Shown here in pieces: positions 33,420-45,000 of a stretch of 64,000 nucleotides of DNA. Position 1 is the first letter of the stretch; each line of letters opens with the position of its first letter. A model generated the notes under the pieces. That model was not told where the DNA came from and did not search any database. It worked only from the letters and a program-made list of their open reading frames with translations. The stretch is from Alentia gelatinosa (Eukaryota > Annelida > Polychaeta > Phyllodocida > Polynoidae). Made by a program: the position numbers and the translations under genes. The DNA lies in assembly GCA_950022655.1 (NCBI GenBank), contig OX465581.1:35311300-35375299 (forward strand), read 5' to 3'.

Positions 33420-34921
33420 GTAACGCATTATCATTTATACCAATGCTTTCGAAGATAACAGAGAAAGTGATCCAACACCAACTAATTAAACACCTTATAA
33501 AATATGATCAAATAAATAAACACCAATATGGGTTTATGCCAGAAAGGTCCACTAGTTAAGCGGTTTTTAGCCAACAGCGGAAATGTACACAGGTATAAAC
33601 AAATGGCTTTATAACCTAGCTTTATAATCGATGCCAAAAAGGTACTCGATAGTGTCTCGCATGAATTATTATTCTTAGAACTGAAACAAAAAAGCCTGCA
33701 TATTGATATCTTAAACTTAGTGAAATCATGCCTGACAAGCAGAACTCAAACCCTTAAACTACAAGATAAGACCCTCACCTATAACCGGTGGAGTGCCCAA
33801 AGGGTCCGTTCTTTATACTATTTGTTTATTATGTGTTCAAAGAAGTAGAATAGAGCACTGCATAAATGTATGCGGATAATATGGCTCTCCTGACATGTGC
33901 AAATACTCCAGAAATCTTTAAAATGCAAACAGATTTTCAGATAGGGGTAAAACGAATAAACAGTTGATAAATACTAGAAAAACTAAACAAATGTGGATCG
34001 AAAGACCGTTGAAGTTACGTGCTTGTCCGGCCCTAGAAATCTTGATTAAAGAACAGCCCCTGGCAAGCTGTGCGCACTATAGATACCTTGGGGTGGATAT
34101 AGATAGTGGTTTGACTTGGGTAACCCATGCAAAAAATGTAATACGAAATGTTAATTCCAAATTGTATAAATTCAGTAGACTACGGAAAAACCTAACCCAC
34201 GAAGCTGCGAAGCTAGTTTACATAACGAGTATCCTCTCAATCATGGAATACTGTGGGTTCCTATACGACAGTTTTCGAAAAATGGACCTCGATGTAATTA
34301 CAAGGCTAAACAACAGAGGTATGAGAACAGCACTACTGTTACCCGTACGTGGAACATCAATAGACACCCTATATCAAAAACTTGGTATCGAGCCACTGTG
34401 GAAAAGGCGCAGAAAACAGTTAGCTTCCATTATGTTCAAGAATAGAATGAATAATGCATGGCTCGAGACAAAACCTAGGCAAACACGACTTTCAGAGAAA
34501 ACCATTTTTAAGATACCCCAAACTAAAAGTAACCTTGTATTGAAAAGCCCCTACCTCAGAGGCGCCAAACTCTGGAACTCTCTCACAAGTAAGATTCAAC
34601 AGTCTACTGATTTTGAAATGTTCAAAAGTAACCTAAGTTATCTGTAAACGTTCATGAAAGAATACCATCACCGGGAAACCATGGTCTGTGTTTTCATCTC
34701 ATTTTCATATTTTACATTTACATTGTCAGAAGAATCATAATGTAATATAATATAATGTAATGTTTGTTTGTTATTTTTTTCTCTTATTCTTATTTGTTGT
34801 TACGATGACATGTGTGTAACAAGGAAACCAATTGTAATCGAGATCTGATGGTTGTATCAGAATAACTCGATATCTCGAGAGATACAATAAAGTGAATAAA
34901 AAATTAAAAAATTAAAAAAAA
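33420..34921 (+). mobile_element. Decayed non-LTR retrotransposon: RT domain, 3' UTR and A-rich tail
   Basis: Reverse-transcriptase blocks appear in order but in different frames: LSFIPMLSKITEKVIQ (33428 on; family PISLLP-x-x-SKI-x-E), HQYGFMPERST, FIIDAKKVLDSVSH (33621 on; catalytic F-x-D block), GGVPKGSVL (33787 on; G-x-P-x-GS block) and YADN (33869-33880; family YADD, second Asp replaced). A 227-codon frame (33964-34647) then gives the C-terminal part, with YLGVDIDSGLTW, a thumb-like region and GAKLWNSL. At least four frame changes and several stops make it a pseudogene. After the stop come an AT-rich 3' UTR, AATAAA (about 34885) and an A-rich tail with TTAAAAAA units (34893-34921), the expected 3' end of a LINE. 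The 5' half (ORF1, endonuclease) is missing: a typical 5' truncation. Confidence 0.85.
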
Positions 34922-34930
34922 GACAAACCT

Positions 34931-35155
34931 GATGGCAAGGTACAGTGTTGTGTTGTAGGGTAAATAGCCTGTGAAAAGGACGTTTACCCCATCTTACACA
35001 TCCAGGATATTTTGGATGCCCTGTCCGGAGCTACTACCTTCTCTGTGACTAACCTGAAGATAACAATATACTTGTGACACCTGAGACATGAGAGATCACA
35101 ACCTTCAAGGCCCTGGGCTGTCTCTATGAGTTACTGGGCAAGCCACAGAGTAATT
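34931..35155 (+). pseudogene. Ty3/Gypsy reverse transcriptase remnant
   Basis: One plus frame reads DGKVQCCV, then after one stop KDVYPILHIQDILDALSGAT and TFSVTNLK (to ~35061). This follows the Gypsy RT fingers block (DG-x-R-x-CVDYR...KD-x-YP-x-x-x-I-DD-x-LD-x-LSGA-x-x-FS-x-LDLK). After a gap, TTFKALGCLYE (35099-35130) parallels the T-x-F-x-x-x-x-GLYEF block. The catalytic region is gone. The 210 bp tandem array starts right after it. CCTGAAGATAACAATATA at its end recurs at 35813 on the far side of the array. Confidence 0.6.
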
Positions 35156-35174
35156 GCAACAGTCTGGCTGTGCA

Positions 35175-35803
35175 GCAAAGGTACATTAGCCTTACATTAG
35201 TATGAACCATCAACAGGGACAAGTGCTCATCTTTTCTATTGTTGAATAAACAACACCTCTTGATAGTAAAATAAATTAAACATGGGTTAGCCAGGGTGGA
35301 CTGCTGTTCCAACTAAATACATTTTCATTGGTGATGGCTGAACTGTATTAATAAGATATTTATATATTTTATTATAGGTTACAGAGCAAAGGTACATTAG
35401 CCTTACATTAGTATGAACCATCAACAGGGACAAATGCTCATCTTTGCTATTGTTGAATGAACAACACCTCTTGATAGTAAAAGAAATTAAACATGGGTTA
35501 GCCAGGCTTGACTGCTGTTCCAACTAAGTACATTTTCATTGGTGATGGCTGAACTGTATTAATAAGATATTTATATATTATTATACGTTACAAAGCAAAG
35601 GTACATTAGCCTTACATTAGTATGAACCACCAACAGGTACAAGTGCTCATCTTTTCTATTGTTGAATAAACAACACCTCTTGATAGTAAAAGAAATTAAA
35701 CATGGGTTAGCAAGGGTGGACTGCTGTTACAACTAAATACATTTTCATTGGTGATGGCTGAACTGTATTAATAAGATATCTATATATCATTATAGGTTAT
35801 ATG
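35175..35803. repeat. Three tandem units of ~210 bp
   Basis: Units 35175-35385, 35386-35594 and 35595-35803 (211, 209 and 209 bases) each start GCAAAGGTACATTAGCC and end in TAATAAGATAT followed by an AT run and a GTTA-type end; they differ at only a few positions. The flanks share CCTGAAGATAACAATATA (35053 and 35813). A further partial copy of the unit end lies at 37791-37850, about 2 kb away. Confidence 0.95.
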
Positions 35804-36014
35804 ACCTGAAGATAACAATATAGCCAGGGTTAGCCAAAATACGGACTACCTACCCATACACATTTATTAAAATTTTGGTTGTTAAGAAAAATTAAATTGA
35901 TTTTTTTTTTTTAATTTCGGGTATATAGTAAATATATAACATCCAACCATAGTAGGCGGACGAGGCGTAGCGAGTTGAAAAGCACTTCCTCACCCAACGC
36001 TTTGCTAACGTCCA
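35804..36014. other. Non-coding AT-rich sequence
   Basis: Contains CATCCAACCATAGTAGG (35941) echoed by CGTCCAACCATGC at 36009, next to the fold-back element. Confidence 0.4.
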
Positions 36015-36109
36015 ACCATGCTTGTACAAGTCACAGAACTCGATGATAAACGCCTCGGGCCGTACAAACCGTAAATTACCATCTCGTTCTGTGAATTGTA
36101 CAGCATGGT
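36015..36109. mobile_element. Fold-back (MITE-like) element, copy 4
   Basis: ACCATGCTTGTACAAGTCAC at 36015 is matched at 36080-36109 by an inverted copy ending GTACAGCATGGT; CAGAAC/GTTCTG and ATC/GAT extend the arms to ~30 bp. The hinge holds CGCCTCGGGCCGTAC and GTAAATTACC, reminiscent of the GCCTCG and ATTAC words in the other fold-back hinges. It is the shortest member. Confidence 0.6.
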
Positions 36110-36293
36110 CAGGACATTCTATATAAATTTAGAATATAGAAATACATGAATCCCTGTAGATAAGTGTGTTCACTATTGCAATTGTTTGTCGATGTATCTC
36201 TTTTGCTCAACCTTATTGCCCTGACCAGGCATTCTGATGGGTGGGGCAACTGCTGATAAACTGCTGGGTAATCCAATGGGGTACTATGTCATA
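36110..36293. other. Non-coding; segment duplicated at 37.9 kb
   Basis: GAATATAGAAATACATGAAT and TGTAGATAAGTGTGT (36131-36178) recur in the same order at 37928-37980. The copies of both this and the 210 bp unit end lie on the far side of the RT fragment, which suggests a larger local duplication. Confidence 0.6.
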
Positions 36294-36719
36294 TAAGAAG
36301 ACCGCCTGGAGGAGGATGTTGAAGGTGTTAGTGTGATGAGGGATGCTTTTCTAATTATCTCTGGTGTTATGACTAACCTTGTGAATCTGTCTTTCGCTGA
36401 GGGTGTAATTCCTGAAGCCTGGAAGTCGTCAAAGGTAGTCCCAATACCAAAAGGAGGTGACCCATATGAAATAACTAATTTAAGGCCCATTTCTTTATTA
36501 CCCTATCCTAGTAAAATCATTGAAAAAATAGTACATAAAAAACTAAGTGGCTTTCTTGATACAAACAATACATTAGTACAATCAGGTTTTCGTAAGGGAT
36601 TCTCTACAACAGACTATATTGCAAACTTCAAGGATATTCTCATTAACCGAAATGTAGGAAAAAACACGGTAGCTGTCTTTGTAGACTTCCAGAAGACAGA
36701 TGCCTTTATTCACTTGTGA
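36294..36719 (+). pseudogene. Non-LTR retrotransposon RT fragment (fingers and start of palm)
   Basis: The open frame after the stop at 36294 contains the N-terminal RT blocks: GVIPEAWKSSKVVPIPKGGD (about 36402-36461), NLRPISLLPYPSKIIEKIVH, QSGFRKGFSTTDYI and AVFVDFQKTDAF at the end. The last is a version of the catalytic F-x-D-x-x-K-A-F-D block in which KAFD reads KTDAF, so it is altered. The frame stops at 36717-36719 and GxPQGS and YADD blocks are absent. It aligns with the start of the RT domain whereas 33.4-34.6 kb keeps mainly the later part, but the sequences differ enough to be separate insertions. Confidence 0.8.
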
Positions 36720-38222
36720 TGAAAATATGATGAAATTATAAAGTTTCCTGAATAATGGAAAACAAGTCATGTTTTATTATGATAGGTCATTCGGAGAAAA
36801 TTATGTACTGCTACTTTCCTGTCATTAGTATATATACATGTACCTGAAAGAGAGTTGACAATACTTGTATCCCTTCGAACCTGTGGCCTTATGAAACATT
36901 TCCCATTATTCCTCTATTTTATTTTTTATGATCCATAAGATATGTACTTTGATAGCATAATCACTAAGGTCGTTTGTCTTTTGTATATCACATAACGGGA
37001 AAATGTTTTGTATCGACATAGGCAATCGTGTGTAATTGGTATATAGGTTAAATAACCACAATGACTAATTAACCTAATTGTGTGGCTTTTGTAGTGTGAT
37101 TTATTGCACTATCGAGGTTTGAGTGTATTGAATCAAACTCCTTGGTCAATTATATGGGCATGTAGAATCTATAGATATACAAATAAACATGATTAAATAT
37201 AGATATACACTGTACATGTATGTGTCTAGTCGTGACTGGGATTTTTTTTTACTAAGGTTGTTGTCGTAGTTGTGTATATCATACAGAAATACTGGGTCAA
37301 TTGTACAACCGTTGCTACCGTTCCCAGGAGTGCAGTCTCAAATACCTTTGAAAACAATGTTTGGAGTCCATATTTGGTAATGAGGACATATAACATGGGT
37401 TGACAGCATAATGGTGAAGTGCACTGATGCCTTTATTGTGTAAAACAGTAAACATGTGCATGTATGCGCTGTATTCCCAATGGGTGGCAACATATTTAAT
37501 ATTTATACATTCATTTCATATCAAGTCTTTAAACGTTGTGTCTCGGCCGCATATTCATTTAAGAAAATGTACTGAATGAAATCTGATACATTGGCACCGT
37601 AGTTAAAATTGGTACACACATTCAAGGATATAATGAATCTAACTACGTCTGTATAAGTAAACATATACACATATACAAAGTAACACGTCCAATAGGAGAA
37701 AGTCTTTTAATTCCATTCTATCAACGATAATAACTAATGCTTTTTGTACTCTCTGTGAAAGATCCGGTGTGGTCGACTGTCGCGAGTACAGTTTTATTGA
37801 TAATGGCTGAACTGTATTAATAAGATATGGGAATATTATTATAGGTTGCATGTCCTAATTCAAGCTAACCTAGTATACATATGACATTGTATGCTATGAA
37901 AAACGTATGGTTGATTCTTTATAGCTCTAGGATATAGAAATGCATTCATCCTTGTAGATAAGTGTGTACACTATTTCAGTTTGACAGACACTAAAACAAT
38001 CGAATTTGAATGTATAACTGTGGCAGCATCATAATTCTGTTCTAAAACTATCGGTTGAAGACCATTGTACTTAACTAAACAAAGCCATATTTCCAGTGAC
38101 GATGTGTCCACTTAAATTGTACTTAATTTCCGAATTTCATTTTCTGCTGAGTATTTCCACTGCCAGGGAGAATTTCCTGGCAGAATAGGCTACGATTTGT
38201 CTGCAACATTTAAATATGTTTT
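36720..38222. other. Non-coding AT-rich sequence with local duplicates
   Basis: 37791-37850 is a partial copy of the 35.2-35.8 kb unit (GGCTGAACTGTATTAATAAG) and 37928-37980 duplicates 36131-36178. Otherwise no recognisable exon. Confidence 0.55.
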
Positions 38223-38580
38223 AGGGCAAGCGTCCACCTACTACGATCAAAATTAAAGACCTTCCAATGCATTACGATGCAGAATATCAAAATTATAGGC
38301 TCATCGGGAAGGTCTGTATCATAGACAGTCATTTCTACATGCATCACTACAAATCTTTCAACAGGAAGACAGGCCGACTGGAGCCTAGTTTTGTTGCCAG
38401 AAAAATAAATAAACAAAAAAGAAGACAAACGTCTAGATTTGGCACATCGGCGTGCATCGTTATCGGTTTAAAGCCAGGAATCCACTGAGCTCCCGACACA
38501 CTACAACAGGCGTTACGACACAGAATTTCTGACCATCCCGACACAGGAACGATGCATCAATTCAGTTTTGTATGCTGACA
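38223..38580. mobile_element. MITE family A, copy 2, with an adjoining inverted partial copy
   Basis: Starts TTAGGGCAAGCGTCCACC then TACTACGATC, as in the other family A copies, and keeps interior words GCATTACGATGCAGAAT, CACATCGGCGTGCATCG and ATCGGTTTAAAG. The right end is not in the expected orientation: GCCAGGAATCCACTGAGCTC (about 38474-38493) is the reverse complement of the family 3' end, followed by GGCGTTACGACAC and ATTTCTGACCATCCCGACAC. This suggests a head-to-head second copy or an internal inversion, plus a ~110 bp insertion near 38300-38430. Confidence 0.65.
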
Positions 38581-38869
38581 TTCTATAAAACCAAATTTTG
38601 CAACATTCTGGAAAGGCAGTCATTTCGATCCATAGCTATGTTATAGCCATGTCGGAGCCATAACGCAAGAAGTGGGTGCCAAGCTTTATGTACAAGAAAG
38701 GTGATCATGGTCCCAACATACCTCATGAAACAACCAGTGCTACAAGACAGCTCTTGAGGTGTTGTTGGTACCACTAGCCCCCAACTAGCAGTACCTGAGG
38801 TATGCCCAGTCTTTTTCGGTTTGAATATCGAACAAGTTTGATATTTTGTACCTTACAAAGCAGAGTAGC
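38581..38869. other. Non-coding sequence
   Basis: Nothing recognised. Confidence 0.4.
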
Positions 38870-39300
38870 CTCCACCTTCCTGCCCATCTATCTTCCGGCC
38901 CATCCATCTGACTGCCCATCCACCTCACTGCCCATATATATGACTGTCCATCCATCTGACTGTCCACCAATCTGACTACCCATTTACCTGACTGCCCACC
39001 TACTGTTCATCCACCTGACTGTGTACCCATTGTATTGCCCATCAACCTCACTGCCCATCAATTCACCTGACTGCCAACCCATATTGGTGTCAATCCACCT
39101 GACTGCCCACCTATCTGATTGCCCTCCCATCTCACTTTCTAACTCACTGCTCTTATATCTTACTGTCTAACTGCCTTCCTGTTTTCCTGCCCACCTGACT
39201 GTCTACTCCTCTGACTACCCATCTACATGATTGGGCGCCCATCTTACTGTCCATCTACCTGACTGCCCGCCCACTTGGCTGTCCATCTAGCTGGCCGACC
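38870..39300. repeat. Degenerate ~20 bp minisatellite (CTGACTGCCCATCCAC type)
   Basis: Repeated words CTGACTGCCCA, CATCCACCTGA and CACCTGACTGTCCA recur every ~16-20 bases with frequent indels. The array is diverged and C-rich on the plus strand. Confidence 0.85.
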
Positions 39301-39715
39301 TGTTGGTGTGTGTTGATGTTGGTGTATATGGGTGTTGGTAGGTGTGGGTGAGGGTAATGGGGTTTATGGATGTTGGTGTGGCTGTGGGTATTGGTGGGTA
39401 TTAGTGTTGGTGGTTCCAGGTGATGTTGGATGTGAGCTTTGGTGTTGTTTGTTGTTGGTGTCAGTGTTGGGGTTAATGGGTGTTAATGTGGGTATTTTTC
39501 AGTATTGGAAGGTATGACTGGGTCCATGTGGGTGTTTGTGTTGGTTGAGTGTGTGGATAGGTTTGGGTTTCAGTTGGTGTGCGTATTTATGGTTAGGGGC
39601 TTAGACACCAAGACACACCCACACCCATCCACATCCACCTACCACAACACCCATACCTACCTACACTTACCAACACCCACACCAACATCCACACCAACCA
39701 ACCCCAACCTGTTAA
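39301..39715. repeat. Opposed GT-rich and CA-rich arms (GGTGTTGGTGTGGGT / ACACCCACACCAACA)
   Basis: 39301-39600 is built of GGTGT/GGTGTTG/GTGGGT units. 39610-39715 is the same theme on the opposite strand (CACACCCACACCCATCC, CACCAACATCCAC). The two arms can pair extensively into a large imperfect hairpin. The long open frames here are effects of the repeats. Confidence 0.9.
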
Positions 39716-42212
39716 CCATGTCGTACACACCCTATGATACAGCCTTAAGGCATTGATGACAAATCAACATTCTTTTTAATAAATACAGGAAAAGCAATTT
39801 CATATTAGATAATGACAGTTATGTGTGGAAGCCAATGTATTATTTTAAGACAATGACTTTATGGCAATAACAAGATTTTTTAGGTCACGTAACAAGTGAA
39901 ATTTAAGTCAGGATATCCCCGTCCCTGTAGATACTATTCCCCACTACCCTGCTTGCCTGAAAGAGTTAATACCATATAAATTGAGGGGGGTCCAGAAAAT
40001 GTACATACGCAATAGGAGGGTTAATAATAGCGTATTCTGTGCGACGGGGGTGGGGTGGGGAGGTAAATTTACATACTTTATGGATGGCCCCTTATCAGTA
40101 AACATAGAACACCATATACTCATATTTTTGGATTGTTGATAAATACTTCTTGATATAAAAAAAGTAATATTTGTTGTGCAGAAATCTTCCCTATTTAATT
40201 CCAAAAGTATATCGTTAGGTCCCGATGCAGCTAACGCACTAATACAGATCTTCAGATAGTATATTTATTTTTAGATATAAGATACACTATGATTCAGGAA
40301 TTATTGCAAGGTTATGAGTAATTCTCTTTATTTTACCAATTTACATAAAACTACTTTTTTCCCCAGACACTAAAGGCTTGGTTTCAAGTCAGACTAAAAA
40401 TTATGTATTTGAGGCACTTAGACTTAAGCATGAAATACCATATTTGCTGTGTATAATTGCCTATATATTTGCTACGTAATACCCCAATTTCATAATCATC
40501 TGTTGAGTATCTCCCACGTGATTTGTCTACGACATTTAATCATGGTTAGATGTTGTAGATACCGTACGGTACAGTATTTTCATCGGGAACAAATCGTAGA
40601 CTGCCGGTTTGCATCATAGGGTAATCGTAGAAAGGTGTTCATACATCCCTAATTAAATGTCCATTCTTTTTATTGGGAGGTGGAAAACACTGTGTGAAAT
40701 GTATGTACATCTATAACTATACGTCTGTACATTTTCTGAATAATCAAAAATGTATAGAAATAAAAAAATTTAAACAAAGAGACAATGGTCTTTGAGATGT
40801 TTATTACACTCGAGATCATGACTGTTCTTCCATTTCTTGTCTATTCAAAGATCAGAACATTCCAAATATATAAAAATGAAAATGCAGTGACTATGATTAA
40901 AGATTATGTTCGTTCTATCTTTATCATATAAAAAGTATTGCCTTGAATATTGAATAGTTACTTTTCATATGTTAGATATCGGAACACGATAATTAGTGTA
41001 ACAATTACTCATTCTTAATGGTTAAACTGCTATTGAGGAATGTTTGCAAATGTCACAAACACCGACATAAACTGATTATCAATAGCCACAAATTAGATGA
41101 ACAATATACTGAATAGATTCATGACCTTTATTTCGTGATTTATGACTGTGTTATTGGAAATTTATGAAATAGAAAAAGATATAATCAGCACAATAATAAA
41201 ATATAATATGCAGAATTGAAAGGGTATCAGAATACAGATTGACTTAGATAAGGACATACTCCTGATTTAAAATGACCAGGGTGAGTTAGAACTGATTAGT
41301 ATCATTTCTTATCCGATAATATCTAATGTATATCATGAAAAAAAATTAAAGGCTGATTAAAGACCTTAAAAGTCCTATCATGCAAAATAAAACAACACAT
41401 TCTGAAACTGATGATATTATCAATTATTGAACTTTTAATAAGTTATTCCTGAGTTGTTATTTGTAACTTAGGCATAAACTGCGTAAAGGAGATTGGTGAC
41501 TTTTTCCACCTACTAGAGACCAAATATCCACGTTTCACGAGCATGAATCGACAGTATACATTTCTTATCCAGTCTTGAGGGGTTTCATTTCTTGCTTCCG
41601 TCTTGTACAGAGGCCAGGGAATCCTCGGTACAGCCAAGGTTCACGAGGAAAGACGAGAATAAGAAAACACTCCTGGAATGGTTCCCGTGAGTGGGAAGTA
41701 GAAAGAGAATCGGGCACTGGGTCAGCCTGGGTCAGTTTCCTAAACACCGCCGCAATGGGTCTACAAGGGTGGATCATGACCTTTTGGACGTAGCACCGGG
41801 GCACCATGGAAGGGCGTCACTCCACCTAACGACCAGGCGCCTAAATGCGTCAAAATTCACTAACATTACCTCGCATGGTACACATTTCGGACACAGGACC
41901 TTCAGTTTCTGGGCCAGTCATGAGCAGACGTCAAATAGTAACGCGGGAACATTCATCTGACACTCTCAACCATCAGATCGTGCTTCGATTTCCAGTGAAC
42001 TCCCCGGGGCGGAGTTGAAGTTGGATATACAGATAGTTGTATCCTCAGCGTATCAAGTCTCAGCAGAGTTTAATACAGTGTGACCCACAACGGGCGCCTT
42101 TGTCCTGGCCTTGTATATCATGTATTGTATGGTGCTCAGTAGGCATATGTAAAGCAACCCGGGTAGTGTCTTTCATGTTATAGAGGTAGGCCAGTCTGTT
42201 GCAGTTTGGGGG
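39716..42212. other. Non-coding sequence
   Basis: 2.5 kb, AT-rich to ~41.5 kb then more mixed. Open frames at 41.5-42 kb overlap on both strands and show no domain. No RNA gene or family repeat recognised. Confidence 0.5.
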
Positions 42213-42244
42213 TATGTTGCTGTTGTTGTTGCTGTTGTTGTTGG
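42213..42244. repeat. (TTG/CTG)n trinucleotide repeat
   Basis: GTTGCTGTTGTTGTTGCTG and following units; on the minus strand it would encode nine glutamines in an 84-codon frame (42178-42432) that I do not accept as a gene. Confidence 0.95.
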
Positions 42245-42639
42245 CACGCTGCACTCCTCCTGCGGGATCGCACTTCATGGGAGTGCCATATGGACTGCTC
42301 CTTGCATGTCCATCCACACCCAGGTGTAGTCTTACCGTGGCACCTGTGCTGTGCTGACACAGGTGAGGCCGCCATGTCCGTGCAGGCAGTTGTTGATTGG
42401 TTTGTTATTCTTCCTGGTATCAACTCAACCACCTACGGCAACTAAGTAACTGTACCTCAGTACTCACAAGAACGATCATTCGCTGCTGAGAATCGCTACA
42501 GCACGTGTCGACACTTTTAGCCCAGTGAAAATCTCCCCCACAAGACAGGGGAAGTTGAAGAGCAGTCCTCATATCCTCCATGTTGTACGAGTAGGATATA
42601 GAGAAAGTCTTGGTGAGTTTTAGTGTAGATTTTAGCGTC

Positions 42640-43480
42640 AGCTGGCATGACGGGTGACGACCTGACTTCACAATTCCGTTCCCAGGACTCTGTGACACAG
42701 CTGGCTGCAGTGGGGTGGTGGTTGGGGGTTGGAGGGGAGATACGTACCCCGTCCTTGTGTTTTCCCAGCGCCCCGCCTGCCGCCTGCTCTTCTCACCGCC
42801 GATATCCGTTCACCTCCGGTCAGTTCCGCTCGACCATCACCCGTGCAGCTCACTTCGGCCATGAACCCCTCACACGCCGACCTCCTCCTCCAGCCACCTG
42901 CAGGCGACCCACACCCACCATGATGGGAACTAATGAAACTCGGACCGACTGGACCACTTCAAAGACGAGCTTGCCCGTCCTACCCGTCCCGGCTCGTCCC
43001 GCCAATTATCCAGCTTATTAGTGCATACAGAAGTCAATGATGACGCTCTAAGCGCCGACCCAAATTTGCAGTAAGTTAAAGGTAATGACTGTGAAGCGTC
43101 GAGTCGGGGAGGGAGCGTCAGGAGGGTGGGGGGAGGGTGGGAGTGTGTGGGTGCGGTGAACGGGAGTTGTGGGGGTGGAAGGGGTTCATAGTGGCCGCCG
43201 GCCGCATCCCTTTGAAGTCCTACCTGTACCCTACTTGTCACATTAAGTAGGCTGACTCTGGGGCCTCTCCGATCAGAAATGAACATTATTTTCCCTTCTT
43301 TTTCGCCGGCTACGTAATTCATAGCCAGGGGGTAGAGGAAGAAGACAAGGGGTGACAGGGGAAGGGTTGGTGATAGGGACGGGCCCCGGCGTCAGACTGC
43401 CGGCCCGCACGGCCGCCCCGTCCCGGCGCCTCTCCGGGCCACTGGCGGCCAGCAGGAGGACTGATTACCTGTCCAGGTAA
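42640..43480. promoter_or_regulatory. Long CpG-/GC-rich block, candidate regulatory region
   Basis: The longest GC-rich block near the GATA exon, with CpG-dense patches at 42760-42990, 43180-43210 and 43380-43450 and a G-rich GGGAGGGTGGGAG run (about 43131). Overlapping frames are open on both strands without recognisable protein. Confidence 0.4.
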
Positions 43481-44234
43481 CAACACAAAGTACAGAGGCC
43501 TCAGAAGCAGCTCACCTCTTGCCGTTCACGGCTGCTTGGGCCACGCATGCGACACAAGCAGCACGCATATGTGTGTGCTGTGTGTGCGAGCACGACAAGG
43601 TACCATTGTCAGTGTGTGTTAGGAGGACTTTCCCGACTCCGTCCACAGTGTCAGCGCACACCAACCACCACCAACATGCACCTACATAATTGAGCGTGTA
43701 ATTGAATATGTATGGCTGTATATTAGACCGCATGCTAACTAGGAATATCTCAACCACCTAGATTAGGATTTAGGTTAACTCATATTAGATATCTAGGCGT
43801 TACAAAATATACGTAGGAAATATCAGATGTCATTGTTTGAACATGTATTTAGAAAGAATATAAATTTTGGCCATGACGTTTAAGAATGAATACGTGTATC
43901 TAATGTATGAAAAAAGACAAGGATAAACTCGAAGCAGTCCTTTCAAAGTTGTCTTTTTTTCTGAACCAGATTTTGTTGATGTGTGGGTCTCACTGTTTAC
44001 TCAAGCATTCAACTTGCTGAGTAAGTATTTCACATTTTTTCACCAGCCCAATCTTTCTCCTCACTATTTTTTGTTGGCAAAGACGGCATCCCCAGACAGT
44101 ATTGGTAGAGTAAGTAAATTACCCCACAATTGTTCGCATTTTGCTAAAATGATAGTGCTGACGGTTGACTCTTTGACACGAGAGGTCTATGAGAGTATGA
44201 CGTGTGTGACTGACTTCTCTCCCTCCACCCCTCA
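43481..44234. other. Non-coding sequence
   Basis: GTGTGTGCTGTGTGTGCGAG-type simple sequence around 43570; otherwise AT-rich, nothing recognised. Confidence 0.5.
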
Positions 44235-44264
44235 CCCCCCCCCCCCCCCCCCCACACACACACA
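44235..44264. repeat. 19-base C tract followed by (AC)n
   Basis: Uninterrupted C from 44235 to 44253, then five AC dinucleotides. It mirrors the (GT)n-G tract at 9.4 kb in composition. Confidence 0.97.
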
Positions 44265-44599
44265 CCTTCCCATGTCCTGTATGCTGGTCTCACCCACCAT
44301 CTCCAAGTCCCTCACAGCCGAGCACACCAACCCCTAATCACAGACCTTTTTCTCCCACCTTCTTTTTTCCAAGAGTACCAAATTAGGTCTCCTAACCAAC
44401 GGTCAGTGCCAGAGCTTTTAAAATATTGATACAGCAGAAGAGACGACAGCAGTCCAGTGCCAAGGTCCGAGGCAGGTTCAAGTCCGTGGGAAAGCCAGGG
44501 ATGAAAGATGAAAGCCGACCGACCCTGGCGAAACCCCCACATGACGTGTTGGCAATTGCTGGCTTTTGGGCTGGAGAGGTCCCCTCCAATCGTTTATAG
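44265..44599. other. Non-coding sequence
   Basis: Nothing recognised. Confidence 0.4.
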
Positions 44600-45000
44600 G
44601 TGAGTAGCAGCACCGCCCAGTGGGGCTCCACGCCTAGTGATGTCGACACAAAGTTGCAGACCTCCGCCCGGTGCCTCAGCCCCCGACCTGTCAGAAACCC
44701 GTGCTTACGTGCAATGAACATGTTCATTAGGCGCGCACTTGGCGCTGTTGTAGCCGGTGCGTACTTTCACCCGCACCTCGCGGTGGCCCGCCCGGCGCCG
44801 CCAGAGTGTCGCCAGCGCGGTAGTCGTCTGGGGATATTTTACATTGGGGGCCGGACCACAAGAAAAGGCCAAATTGTGCCCGCTGAATAGGGTAACCGAC
44901 CGGTGCTTGTCTTGCCCGTCCAAACCAGCAATCATCGCCACTCACAAAGGCCCGGGCCTTGCATACCGCCCATAAAACCCCGGCCCCGAGTCTCATCATT
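44600..45000. promoter_or_regulatory. CpG-rich block, candidate regulatory element
   Basis: CpG-dense between 44730 and 44830. Multiple overlapping short frames on both strands reflect composition, not a gene. Confidence 0.35.

Noticed and set aside
39332..39756. Val/Gly-rich and Pro/Thr-rich frames
   Set aside because: Translations of GT-rich and CA-rich simple repeats.
42178..42432. Polyglutamine-containing frame
   Set aside because: The glutamines come from a TTG/CTG microsatellite; flanking residues show no family.
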